The translations under genes and the position numbers were made by a program. 64,000 nt of DNA from assembly GCF_007678255.1 (NCBI RefSeq), contig NZ_VEED01000011.1:124001-188000 (forward strand), in the 5' to 3' direction. Source of the DNA: Bacillus sp. X1(2014). Its GTDB lineage: Bacteria > Bacillota > Bacilli > Bacillales_B > DSM-18226. Shown here piece by piece: positions 1-8,331 of this stretch (positions within the stretch are counted from its first letter, which is position 1; each line of letters opens with the position of its first letter). The notes beneath the pieces were generated by a model, which was not told the origin of the DNA, did no database searches, and saw only the letters and a program-made list of their open reading frames with translations.

Positions 1-732
1 TTGATACCAGTCATCATTTTGTTTTCCCTTCGAGATAACCGTCGTTCCTTTTGGGATCACAGCTAATACTTTTGTTCCTTCACCTGCTTGCCGAAAATTC
101 ACATCCCCTGTAATGAGATAAGTGGTTCCTGCCGTTGTAATTACGGTAGGTTTATTTGTACTTGTTACGGGTGAAGATTTGCTGACATCCCCGCTATATA
201 TGTACACTGATTTTCCTTTATAGGTTACCCGATACCAGGTTTGACCGATACTGTTGATCACCTTTTGTGTCGAGTATAATCGGTTTGCACTAGCAAGACT
301 GGCAATCGCTTTTTTCTTCGTATTTGGACTTGAATAAAGCTTGGTTGTTTTGTTTGTAAAATAATATGTCCCGCTGGTTTTTGTATATAGATTGTATTCC
401 TTTACAAAACTGCCGCTTACCCAGCCAACTTTCTTTGTATTTCTACCTTTAGATTTGTATGTATAGGAAACTTTGTAATAACTTCCGTTTTTCTCGGTGG
501 CATACACGACTTTTCCTTTAGGAATTGTCAGAATGGATTTGTATTTTGTGCTGGCCCCTGATCGTAATCTTAAATTGGCTGTTGTTTGAAACGATGTTTT
601 ACTAATTCGAACAAGACTGGCAGCGTCGGCATGTTCGATACCCATTGGTGTGAACGGGATGGTCCCCCCGCTGCTTAAACCAGCGATTAATAACCCAGTG
701 GATAACACAATGACTTTCCCCATGTTTTTCAA
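1..732 (-). CDS. Secreted SH3-domain protein, 3' end cut by window edge
   Basis: I translated this partial minus-strand gene by hand; its C-terminus lies beyond position 1. The likely start is TTG at 732, 11 nt after an AGAAGG ribosome site; it gives MKNMGKV, which matches the start of the neighbouring 797-3124 protein better than the ATG at 723. A signal peptide is followed by bacterial SH3 modules ('LRLRSGASTKYKSILTIPKG', 'WYRVTYKGKSVYIYSG', 'VNFRQAGEGTKVLAVIPKG'). The visible part aligns residue for residue with the N-terminal SH3 modules of the next gene, so the two are tandem duplicates. SH3b modules bind peptidoglycan. The missing C-terminus may hold a catalytic domain such as a glucosaminidase, but that cannot be seen. 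Probably a wall-associated hydrolase or binding protein. Confidence 0.8.
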   Translation of the reverse strand, partial: MKNMGKVIVLSTGLLIAGLSSGGTIPFTPMGIEHADAASLVRISKTSFQTTANLRLRSGASTKYKSILTIPKGKVVYATEKNGSYYKVSYTYKSKGRNTKKVGWVSGSFVKEYNLYTKTSGTYYFTNKTTKLYSSPNTKKKAIASLASANRLYSTQKVINSIGQTWYRVTYKGKSVYIYSGDVSKSSPVTSTNKPTVITTAGTTYLITGDVNFRQAGEGTKVLAVIPKGTTVISKGKQNDDWYQ

Positions 733-796
733 TGCCCAGCAACCTTCTCTCTCTATAATGCAATCAATTTTTTATTTTATAAAAATAGCAAAATAT

Positions 797-3124
797 CTAT
801 TTTAAATCCTTCGTATAAATATAAGCCGCACTAACCCAGCCTTTGGTTCCATTGGCCGTTTTCACCTGATACCATGCTTTCGCCCCATCCATCGTTACTG
901 TGCCATCTGCTTTCATGACAATGGAAACATAATCATTTAACGGCAGCTTTCCTAGCGAGGAATTGGATGTTGATGGACCCGTCCGGATATTTAACTCCGA
1001 AACTGTCACTCTTCCTAGATTTTGAACAGATATGTAGTTTTTGAAGTTGCTAAAGTCCACATCATTGGTCCAATATTCTTTATTGTCCACTTTCACCCGC
1101 AGCCAAAAGTCATTGGTTTTTTCCAGAATGTAAAAGGAGTTGCCTTTCTTCAGCGTTTTTACTGAATCGTGTACGCCCTTTTTACTATTAAGAACAATTT
1201 GTTTATCCGCAGGGAGTGTGACAATCGTCTTAATATCAACTGGAAACACATCTCCGCCACCGGGTATGGACGGCCTCGTTGGGACATCGGTATTGGTATC
1301 GGCCTTTGCATAATAGGCTTTATCATAGGAAAGAATCTTTTCCATATGCTGACCAATCACTTTTCCCCAATTCGGATCGCTGGCGTAAAAAAAGTTCATG
1401 CCCTCACTACTAGCATCAATTCTTTCATTCGTTAATGTTTTGGTACTGAAACCTAGGTATGCCCCTTGGTACTTCCAATTAGCCGGATTTAAATAGGTTG
1501 ATTTCATTTCACGGGCAATATAGTCAATACATAATTCCACACTTGCAAAACGGTAGGCAGCTACAAATGGCGCTGCATCATAGGCACCAAAGCCAAATAA
1601 GTTGTTCTTGGTAATCGAAATACTAGAGGTCCCATAGGCACTTTCGTGAATGGCATGGGCCGCCAAGTAAAGGGGATTGACCCCATATTTCTTCCCTGCA
1701 TCAATAAATACCTGTCCTTTATTCGTCAAAATACTCGACTTCCCCGTACTTTTTACATAGCCAGCAATGTAGTTATTAATCTGACTGGCGGTTACAAGGG
1801 ATGGGGTCCTTAAATCAATAAATTGGTAGGTATCTCTCGTGCCCATTGGATCGCCCGTTATTACCTGTTGCAGGTACGTTCCAAATACGTAGCCGCTTTT
1901 CCCTGCATAGCTGACTTTATACCAGCCATTAGACGTTTTGCTGGTTGGAATAATGATTGATCCTCTAGGAATCATGGTTAAAACAGCGGCAGTTGTCGCC
2001 GCAGCTTGTCTTAAATTTAATTGATCCGTAACTGCATAGGTCGTCTTCGTTACGGCTTGCTCGGTAATGGTGTCGGTTGGAGGATTTTTGTCCTCTCCGT
2101 TGTCTGTTCCCCCCGTCCCGGGCGTTTCGGCAGGCTTAGAATATTTCGTAATATCGCCGCCATAGACATAGCCCGATTTCCCGTTATAGGAGACTTTATA
2201 CCAATCTCCGATTCTTTGCTTAGAAGAAATGATTGTTTGTTTTGGAATTTTCACTAGTTTTGTATAGGCTTTACCATAGGATGTATACAGATAGGTATCT
2301 AGTTTGGCTTGATACTCAGCTGCCGCAAAGGAAGTCAATGTTGCTTTGCTAACCTCTCCGCTATAAACATAAAGTGTTTTTCCATTGTAAGACACCCGAT
2401 ACCAGACCTGGCCGATGCTATTTACTGCTTGATAGGCAGAATAAAGTCCGTTGCCGCTTGCGAGGCTGTATACCGCGCTCTTCTTGGTATCTGGAGTAGT
2501 GTATAGCTTTACGGTCTTTTTTGTAAAATAATAGCCTCCGCTTATTGCACTATATTTATAGTATTCCTTTAAAAAAGTACCTTTTACCCAGCCCGTGGTT
2601 GTTGCATTTTTCCCTTTGGAAGAATAGGTATAGGTCACCTTGTACCAATCTGTTACTTTCTCCGCACTTATGATTGTCTTGCCCTTTGGAATTGTAAGTA
2701 ATGTTTTATACTTTGTGCTGGCTCCTGAGCGGATGTTGACGTTATCGGTGGTTTGGTACGTTGTTTTTGCAAATTTAACCGTCTTTGGTGCTGTAGAAAT
2801 TTTCTTGATATAAGAGGCGCTAACCCAACCTGTATTGACGACTCTTTTTCCTTTCAGGGTGTATTGGTAGGAAACCTTTACCCAGGTGCCTTTTTGTTCA
2901 GTGGCTGTGACCGTTTTTGATTTAGGGACTAGAAAGATTGCTTTATATTTTGTTGAAGGTCCTGTTCGCAAATTAACATTGTCAGTCGTTTGGTAGCTGA
3001 TATTCGCCAATTTTATGGTGCTGGCAGCATATGCCAGCTGCACGTTTGATGAAATAACTGGGGTGACAACATCCCCCACTAATAAACTAGTAGATAAGAG
3101 AAGAACTTTCCCGATATTTCTCAT
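797..3124 (-). CDS. Secreted N-acetylglucosaminidase (GH73, LytD-like) with SH3 repeats
   Basis: Predicted extracellular autolysin cleaving the GlcNAc-MurNAc bond of peptidoglycan. Domain order: signal peptide (about 1-35), two SH3b modules with 'NVNLRTGPSTKYKAI'-type cores (about 40-190), further SH3-like modules to about 420, a glucosaminidase domain at about 430-610 with the likely catalytic Glu in 'LAAHAIHESAYGTSS' (about residue 490) and the family motif 'NNLFGFGAYDAAPF', and C-terminal SH3 modules ('LNIRTGPSTSNSSLGKLP', 'GWVSAAYIYTKDL'). The reading frame opens at GTG 3130, but ATG 3124 sits 7 nt after GGGAGG and is the better start, giving 775 residues. The gene lies 65 nt upstream of the partial SH3 paralogue, probably co-transcribed. 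B. subtilis LytD, of similar build, also maps beside its teichoic acid genes. Family assignment is confident; substrate is inferred. Confidence 0.88.
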   Translation of the reverse strand: MRNIGKVLLLSTSLLVGDVVTPVISSNVQLAYAASTIKLANISYQTTDNVNLRTGPSTKYKAIFLVPKSKTVTATEQKGTWVKVSYQYTLKGKRVVNTGWVSASYIKKISTAPKTVKFAKTTYQTTDNVNIRSGASTKYKTLLTIPKGKTIISAEKVTDWYKVTYTYSSKGKNATTTGWVKGTFLKEYYKYSAISGGYYFTKKTVKLYTTPDTKKSAVYSLASGNGLYSAYQAVNSIGQVWYRVSYNGKTLYVYSGEVSKATLTSFAAAEYQAKLDTYLYTSYGKAYTKLVKIPKQTIISSKQRIGDWYKVSYNGKSGYVYGGDITKYSKPAETPGTGGTDNGEDKNPPTDTITEQAVTKTTYAVTDQLNLRQAAATTAAVLTMIPRGSIIIPTSKTSNGWYKVSYAGKSGYVFGTYLQQVITGDPMGTRDTYQFIDLRTPSLVTASQINNYIAGYVKSTGKSSILTNKGQVFIDAGKKYGVNPLYLAAHAIHESAYGTSSISITKNNLFGFGAYDAAPFVAAYRFASVELCIDYIAREMKSTYLNPANWKYQGAYLGFSTKTLTNERIDASSEGMNFFYASDPNWGKVIGQHMEKILSYDKAYYAKADTNTDVPTRPSIPGGGDVFPVDIKTIVTLPADKQIVLNSKKGVHDSVKTLKKGNSFYILEKTNDFWLRVKVDNKEYWTNDVDFSNFKNYISVQNLGRVTVSELNIRTGPSTSNSSLGKLPLNDYVSIVMKADGTVTMDGAKAWYQVKTANGTKGWVSAAYIYTKDLK

Positions 3125-3446
3125 TGACACACCTCCCTGTCGGAATTCAAATGCTGTATTTATGCATTTTTCTACAAATATAAAAAAAACTCAAATTTTG
3201 CCGAATGTTCCATTCTCCCATTAAATCTGGGAAAATATAACGTTATCAATTCCTATTATCGCTGATAAACTCTTGGTTTTAAATAGTTTCCAATAAATAC
3301 TTGTTGCAATCATAAAAAATAGGTATATTTACTCATATAAGATAACTAGATCTTTCGGAGAATTTGTCATCAATTGCTGACCTATGTGGGATAAAATGAC
3401 AAAAACACCCAAATTCCAACCTTGGGTGTTTTCGATTCGTTTATTT
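3125..3446. other. Intergenic region, 5' of the GH73 gene
   Basis: About 320 bases without a gene. It holds the GGGAGG ribosome site of the downstream autolysin, an AT-rich stretch that probably carries its promoter, and, at the right end, the terminator of the CDP-glycerol transferase gene. No conserved small ORF was seen. Confidence 0.6.
3402..3432 (-). terminator. Rho-independent terminator after the CDP-glycerol transferase gene
   Basis: AAAACACCCAA and TTGGGTGTTTT form an 11-bp stem. Read on the minus strand it is followed by TTTTGTC, and it begins 15 nt after the stop codon at 3447. Confidence 0.85.
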
Positions 3447-4622
3447 TTAATTCTTTAAAATGACTTCACTGACTACTCTTTCGGCCGCATGCCCATCTTC
3501 TAGGTAACAAAACTGTTGATAAAATTCATTCATCCGTCCATTTGAAACCTTTGTGTTCACTAGGTCTTTTATAGCAGCAATCACTTCTTCTGTTGTTTCG
3601 ACGAGCGGTCCTGGTGCTTTTTCTTCAAAATTAAAGTAAAAACCTCTAATATCCTCCTTATATTCCTCAAGATCATAGGTAAAGAATATCATTGGCCGTT
3701 TTAGATTCGCATAATCAAAAAATACAGACGAATAATCCGTAATCAGTAAATCACTGATCAAGTATAGTTCTTGGATGTCCTCATGTTTGGAAAAATCCCA
3801 AGCAAAGCCTTTATACGCCTCCAAGTCAAAGTTTTCAGCGACTAGATAATGCATCCGGAGAATGATAATATATTCATCCCCGAGTTCTTGCTTAAGTTTT
3901 TCCAAATCCAACTGCAAATCAAGCTTATATTTACCTTCTTGATGAAATTGATTGTCGCGCCACGTTGGCGCATAAAGGATCACTTTTTTATCTTCAGGCA
4001 GATGATGTTTCTGCTTAAACTCCTTAGCTCGATCGTCACGATCATCTTTATAAAAAATATCATTTCGTGGATAACCCGATTCAATCATTTCTTTATCGAA
4101 TTTAAAGGCACGCCTAAAGATGTCTGTTGAATAGCGATTTGGGGAAATTAAAAAATCCCAGTTCTGTGATTCCAAATAGAATTCGTGTTTATACTGCTCT
4201 GTCGTTATTCCAGCCATGAGTACTTCTTTCATATCATGGGCCAGCTTTTTCAAGGGGGTCCCATGCCATGTTTGCAAGTAAATGGTCTGCCTTGGCTTGG
4301 GGATCCACAGGGGCATCCGGCTATTAGTCACCCAAAACCTTGCCCTCGCCATCAAAAACAGCCACTTTACCGAAAAACGTCGTGCATACGGAATTCCTTT
4401 ATCGATAAAGCCTTTTTCAAAACGAGGATCGACACTCCATATAAGTTCATATTCAGGATGATTTCTTTGCAGATATTCGTAAATCGCCCGAGGATTACAA
4501 CTATATTGCTTGCCAAGAAAGCTTTCAAACATAATTAGCTTTTTCTTCGCTGGAAGGATGGAAATGAATTGAAATACATATTTGTAAGCCAAAATAAATA
4601 ACTCTTTAAACGATGCAACCAC
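3447..4622 (-). CDS. CDP-glycerol glycerophosphotransferase (TagB/TagF family)
   Basis: Cytosolic, membrane-associated GT-B enzyme expected to transfer glycerol-3-phosphate from CDP-glycerol to a teichoic acid primer or chain. Motifs: 'FESFLGKQYSCNPRAIYEYL', 'LQTWHGTPLKKL' (conserved His of the family), 'SPNRYSTDIFRRAF', 'YPRNDIFY', 'LYAPTWRDN', 'LRMHYLVA' and 'LITDYSSVFFDYA'. The open frame extends to GTG 4658, but that start overlaps an upstream hairpin. GTG 4622 is preceded by AGGAGAG with 9 nt spacing and begins 'VVASFKELFILAYKYVF', so I take it as the start (391 residues). The protein is very similar to the C-terminal half of the 24527-26701 fusion. It could be a primase (TagB-like) or polymerase; sequence alone does not decide. 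Confidence 0.85.
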   Translation of the reverse strand: MVASFKELFILAYKYVFQFISILPAKKKLIMFESFLGKQYSCNPRAIYEYLQRNHPEYELIWSVDPRFEKGFIDKGIPYARRFSVKWLFLMARARFWVTNSRMPLWIPKPRQTIYLQTWHGTPLKKLAHDMKEVLMAGITTEQYKHEFYLESQNWDFLISPNRYSTDIFRRAFKFDKEMIESGYPRNDIFYKDDRDDRAKEFKQKHHLPEDKKVILYAPTWRDNQFHQEGKYKLDLQLDLEKLKQELGDEYIIILRMHYLVAENFDLEAYKGFAWDFSKHEDIQELYLISDLLITDYSSVFFDYANLKRPMIFFTYDLEEYKEDIRGFYFNFEEKAPGPLVETTEEVIAAIKDLVNTKVSNGRMNEFYQQFCYLEDGHAAERVVSEVILKN

Positions 4623-4663
4623 TGTAAACCGCTCTCCTAACCTTGTTGAAAGAAACACCGATA

Positions 4664-4691
4664 AGGCTGCTTTTTAAATAATCAGCAGCCT
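4664..4691 (-). terminator. Hairpin after galU, weak terminator
   Basis: AGGCTGCT and AGCAGCCT form an 8-bp stem just after the galU stop. On the minus strand it is followed by TATCGGTGTTTC rather than a solid T run, so termination may be partial and allow read-through into the 3447-4622 gene. Confidence 0.5.
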
Positions 4692-4708
4692 CGTGTTTAC
4701 TCAAAAAC

Positions 4709-5593
4709 CTATTTATTCATTTTTACTTCTTGATTAACCAGCTTCACTAAGTACTCAAGCAATTGCTCCCTTAGTTCCTCTCTGCTTAAAGCCATTTCAA
4801 TGGTTGTCTTAATAAAACCAAATTTCTCACCCACGTCATAGCGGATTCCTTCAAAGTCATAGGCAAATACATCTTGAAAACCATTCAAGCGTTGAATCGC
4901 ATCTGTCAGTTGAATTTCGCCGCCTGATCCTGTTTCTTGATTTTCAAGGAGATCAAAAATCTCAGGTGTTAAAATATATCTTCCCAAAATGGCTAGATTC
5001 GATGGCGCTAACTCAACGGGCGGCTTTTCAACAAAGTTTCTCACCTCATACATGCGTCCATCTTGGCGGCTCGGATCAATAATCCCGTAGCGGTTTGTTT
5101 CTTCCATTGGAACGGGCTGCACCCCAATAACAGAAGAACCTACTTTATCATACATGTTCATTAACTGCTTTAACGAAGGCACCTTTGCTTGGACAATATC
5201 ATCCCCTAATAACACAGCAAAAGGCTCATTGCCAATGAACTTTCTCGCACACCAAATCGCATGCCCTAACCCTCTAGGTTCTTTTTGTCTTATGTAATGA
5301 ATATCAACATTCCCAGGCTTACGAACTTCTTCGAGAAGCTCGAACTTCTCTTTACGAGCTAAATTTTCTTCCAGTTCAAATGCGCTGTCAAAGTGATCTT
5401 CGATTGCTCTTTTCCCTTTACCTGTTACGATGATAATATCTTCAATACCTGATTCGATTGCCTCTTCCACAATATATTGAATCGTTGGTTTATCAACGAT
5501 TGGCAGCATTTCCTTAGGCATTGCTTTCGTAGCAGGTAAAAACCTTGTGCCCAATCCCGCTGCCGGAATTATCGCCTTTTTGACTTTACTCAT
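4709..5593 (-). CDS. galU: UTP-glucose-1-phosphate uridylyltransferase
   Basis: Makes UDP-glucose from UTP and glucose-1-phosphate in the cytosol; UDP-glucose feeds teichoic acid glucosylation and glycolipid anchor synthesis. About 294 residues, normal for GalU/GtaB. Motifs: nucleotide-binding '[20 protein letters not shown]', '[13 protein letters not shown]', 'VLLGDDIV', 'NFVEKP' and '[10 protein letters not shown]'. Two ATGs are adjacent (5596 and 5593); AGGAGG lies 5 nt from the first and 8 nt from the second, so 5593 is preferred. The gene lies between glycerophosphotransferase genes, which fits a role in the same polymer pathway (gtaB is the B. subtilis name). Function is very confident. 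Confidence 0.97.
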   Translation of the reverse strand: MSKVKKAIIPAAGLGTRFLPATKAMPKEMLPIVDKPTIQYIVEEAIESGIEDIIIVTGKGKRAIEDHFDSAFELEENLARKEKFELLEEVRKPGNVDIHYIRQKEPRGLGHAIWCARKFIGNEPFAVLLGDDIVQAKVPSLKQLMNMYDKVGSSVIGVQPVPMEETNRYGIIDPSRQDGRMYEVRNFVEKPPVELAPSNLAILGRYILTPEIFDLLENQETGSGGEIQLTDAIQRLNGFQDVFAYDFEGIRYDVGEKFGFIKTTIEMALSREELREQLLEYLVKLVNQEVKMNK

Positions 5594-5665
5594 CATGTGT
5601 GCCTCCTAATCACTATATATAACTATTACATCTTAGTGGTCAAATAAAAAGTGAGACTAGTACCC

Positions 5666-8140
5666 TTACCTTCCTAATACTCGATAAAATGTTTCCATTG
5701 CCTTTTTATTGTATTCTTCTGGGATAAATTCATCAAGTTTATTATTTAATTCATTCCTTGCCATTTGATTAAGCCCATCTGTAAGACCATTAATGCTATT
5801 TTCCACTAATAATCCATACCGCCCGTTCTCTAATACCGTTCGATTCGCAACAATATCCGTCGCAATAATTTTCATCCCGTGGGTCATTGCCTCTAATAAT
5901 ACCATAGGTTGTCCCTCATAATGAGAAGATAACACAAAACAATCACATTTTGTCATTAATGGAAACGGATTTTCCAATTGTCCAACTAGAAACACTGACT
6001 GTTGCAGCTGCAAATCTGCAATTAATTTCTCCAAATGCATCCTTAACGGACCTTCACCAATGATATATAGCTTAGAATTTGCGAAGCCTTGATGAAACTG
6101 AGCAAAAGCTTTTATTAAGTTATCTTGACCCTTTTCTGGGGATAGCCTCCCCATCGTAACGAAATTTAAGTTATTGGGTAATGGTTCCTGGATACCGACC
6201 TTATTAATTTCATTATATTGTACGGTATAATCCTCACTTCCTAATTGGAGGATTTTCTTTGGATTAATCGAGTTCATGGCATAATCAAATTTAAACTCCT
6301 CAGCAAATTCTGATAGATTATTTCTATTGAGCTCCATTGTTCCTGAAGAAACACTTACAAGCTTGTCAAAGCGGTGATAGACGGAAAATAAACCCCTTAA
6401 ATTTCTTCGATGCGGTTTCCGACCATTGATGGCTCGTTCACTATCAGATAGTAAATCATTATGCATATAACATAATTTTTTGTTCGCATTTGCAGCGAGG
6501 ATATATTTAGACCAATTCAGGCTATATCCACTAAAATCTATCGCATAGTCAAACTTTGTTCTGCCAAAAACCCTCCGGAACTCTCTCCTATATGCGTTTT
6601 CAGGGTACAACTTTTTGGTAAAGGCAGTATGGGCGCCACTATAATGAATGAATTTATCGCGATAGTCCTCATAAAGGCTATTAACCGCAAAATCATCTCG
6701 AAAAAGGAACCTGGCCTGTTTATTTACTTTTTCGAGATTTTTTAGTATTTCATCAGAGGTGGGTCTATTCATATAGATGCTAACATCATATTTATTAAAA
6801 TCGATATTGTCAGTAAGATTTATAAAAGAAGAGGTAATCCCATTATTCCGCAAACCACCTGGATAAATCAGGATCTTCTTTTTATCCGCCTCTAATGGTT
6901 GAATGACATTTAAAGGTGTTTTACTCTCATTAAAAATGTATTGGACGATTCTGGGTGTTACATTTCCATCGTCATGCGCGGTAAATTTTTCTTTAGCTGC
7001 CTGATATACCGGCGTATAATCGCCGCTTATTTTTGAGATATCCCGAACTGCCGTTGACACTTCCTGAATCGTAAAAAGAGTAGGTCCGGGCCATTTATCC
7101 TCGCTCAAATAAACACCACGTTCCTCTTTATATGTTTGATAATCCCATATATAGAATAAAATAGGTTTATTTGTGACAAGGAAATCAAAAAAGATACTAG
7201 AGTAGTCGGTTATTAAAATATCCACGACACTTAATAACTCATTTGTATCCACTGCATCAGGTATTAATAAATCTTTGATTTCACTAAATTTCCTAGCCTC
7301 ATTATATAAAAATGGATGTACTTTAATGAATACATTATATTCTTCACCTACTTGCTGCTTTAAATAGGACATATCACGTATGATTTGATCCATATCATTT
7401 TTCGCTTTGGAAACACTGTTCCCTTTCCAAGTTGGAGCATAAAGAATGGTCTGCTTGTTTGGATCAATCCTTAGTGCTAATTCTGCTAGGAGTGATTTGA
7501 ACACATCTGGATCAGTATGGTAGGTAGAATCGATTCGTGGGTATCCTTCTTGGATAATTTCCCCATGATAGAGACCTTTAAGTTTGTAACTTTCAAGGAA
7601 TATATTGGTGGTATGTTGATTGGGACTTAACAGATAATCAGCACTAAGAAAATTCCTTATGACATTTTGTGATTGTGCTGGATTACCTGGGATATCATAT
7701 CCCATACTTTTAAGTGGTGTCCCATGCCAGGTATTAATATAAACCTGTTCATCTTTAGGGATAAAAAAAGATTGGAAGGTAGAGTTATTTATTAGATATT
7801 TACTAGTTGCTAAACATTTAAGATATTCCTTGGAATGGCGTTTCACAAAGGTGACATTGTTCAGCCCTTTATAGGGTGCCACCACATTATCTATTTCGCC
7901 TGAGCTGTTGATCGACCATATATGTTTGAAATGTTTATATTCAGGGTGATTGACAAGGTATTTAAAGATGGCATAGGGACTATCTGATAAACTCTTTCCA
8001 TCCCTGCTCTCATAAAAAATAGTGTCATCCATCACGTTCAATTTTTCATAATATCCTCGATACTGATAACTCCTGCGATGACTAGCCTTTCTAACATAAT
8101 TATAGATTGGTCCAATCATAAATTTTATCCGCTTTTTCAT
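5666..8140 (-). CDS. Bifunctional CDP-glycerol glycerophosphotransferase / GT4 glycosyltransferase
   Basis: Two-enzyme fusion of about 824 residues. N-terminal half (about 30-400) is a TagF-type transferase: 'YINTWHGTPLKSMGYDIPG', 'LSPNQHTTNIFL', 'LYAPTWKGN', 'FIKVHPFL', 'ILITDYSSIFFDFLV'. C-terminal half (about 410-824) is a GT-B, GT4-type glycosyltransferase: 'ILIYPGGLRNNGITSSFI', 'CYMHNDLLSDS', 'MGRLSPEKGQDNLIKAF', 'IIGEGPLR', and the EX7E-type donor motif in 'SHYEGQPMVLLEAM'. The frame opens at TTG 8164, but ATG 8140 matches the start of the paralogue at 11934 and has the same AAGGGAG site 12 nt upstream. First of three tandem paralogues. Likely role: grow a polyglycerol-phosphate chain and decorate it with sugar (inferred). 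Confidence 0.88.
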   Translation of the reverse strand: MKKRIKFMIGPIYNYVRKASHRRSYQYRGYYEKLNVMDDTIFYESRDGKSLSDSPYAIFKYLVNHPEYKHFKHIWSINSSGEIDNVVAPYKGLNNVTFVKRHSKEYLKCLATSKYLINNSTFQSFFIPKDEQVYINTWHGTPLKSMGYDIPGNPAQSQNVIRNFLSADYLLSPNQHTTNIFLESYKLKGLYHGEIIQEGYPRIDSTYHTDPDVFKSLLAELALRIDPNKQTILYAPTWKGNSVSKAKNDMDQIIRDMSYLKQQVGEEYNVFIKVHPFLYNEARKFSEIKDLLIPDAVDTNELLSVVDILITDYSSIFFDFLVTNKPILFYIWDYQTYKEERGVYLSEDKWPGPTLFTIQEVSTAVRDISKISGDYTPVYQAAKEKFTAHDDGNVTPRIVQYIFNESKTPLNVIQPLEADKKKILIYPGGLRNNGITSSFINLTDNIDFNKYDVSIYMNRPTSDEILKNLEKVNKQARFLFRDDFAVNSLYEDYRDKFIHYSGAHTAFTKKLYPENAYRREFRRVFGRTKFDYAIDFSGYSLNWSKYILAANANKKLCYMHNDLLSDSERAINGRKPHRRNLRGLFSVYHRFDKLVSVSSGTMELNRNNLSEFAEEFKFDYAMNSINPKKILQLGSEDYTVQYNEINKVGIQEPLPNNLNFVTMGRLSPEKGQDNLIKAFAQFHQGFANSKLYIIGEGPLRMHLEKLIADLQLQQSVFLVGQLENPFPLMTKCDCFVLSSHYEGQPMVLLEAMTHGMKIIATDIVANRTVLENGRYGLLVENSINGLTDGLNQMARNELNNKLDEFIPEEYNKKAMETFYRVLGR

Positions 8141-8280
8141 GTAAACCTGCAACTCCCTTATCAATTCAACTTACTTATTTATTTTTGATAACTATTTTTT
8201 CCATTTTTAAGTCGTTATATGTAAGTATTGATAATTTCGAAGCATCTGATACTGGTTTTTACCTTTTTTAGAAAAAATAA

Positions 8281-8325
8281 AAAGCAAATGGATTACAGGA
8301 TGTTTTCCTGCAACCGATTTGCTTT
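8281..8325 (-). terminator. Terminator after the GW-containing fusion gene
   Basis: AAAGCAAAT pairs with ATTTGCTTT, with an inner CAGGA/TCCTG stem. On the minus strand it is followed by TTTTTATTTTTT. It lies 7 nt from the stop at 8332 and closely resembles the hairpin at 12052. Confidence 0.85.
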
Positions 8326-8331
8326 AAATGT

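Noticed and set aside
4623..4658. Upstream GTG start for the stand-alone CDP-glycerol transferase
   Set aside because: No ribosome site and next to the hairpin after galU; GTG 4622 has AGGAGAG at good spacing.
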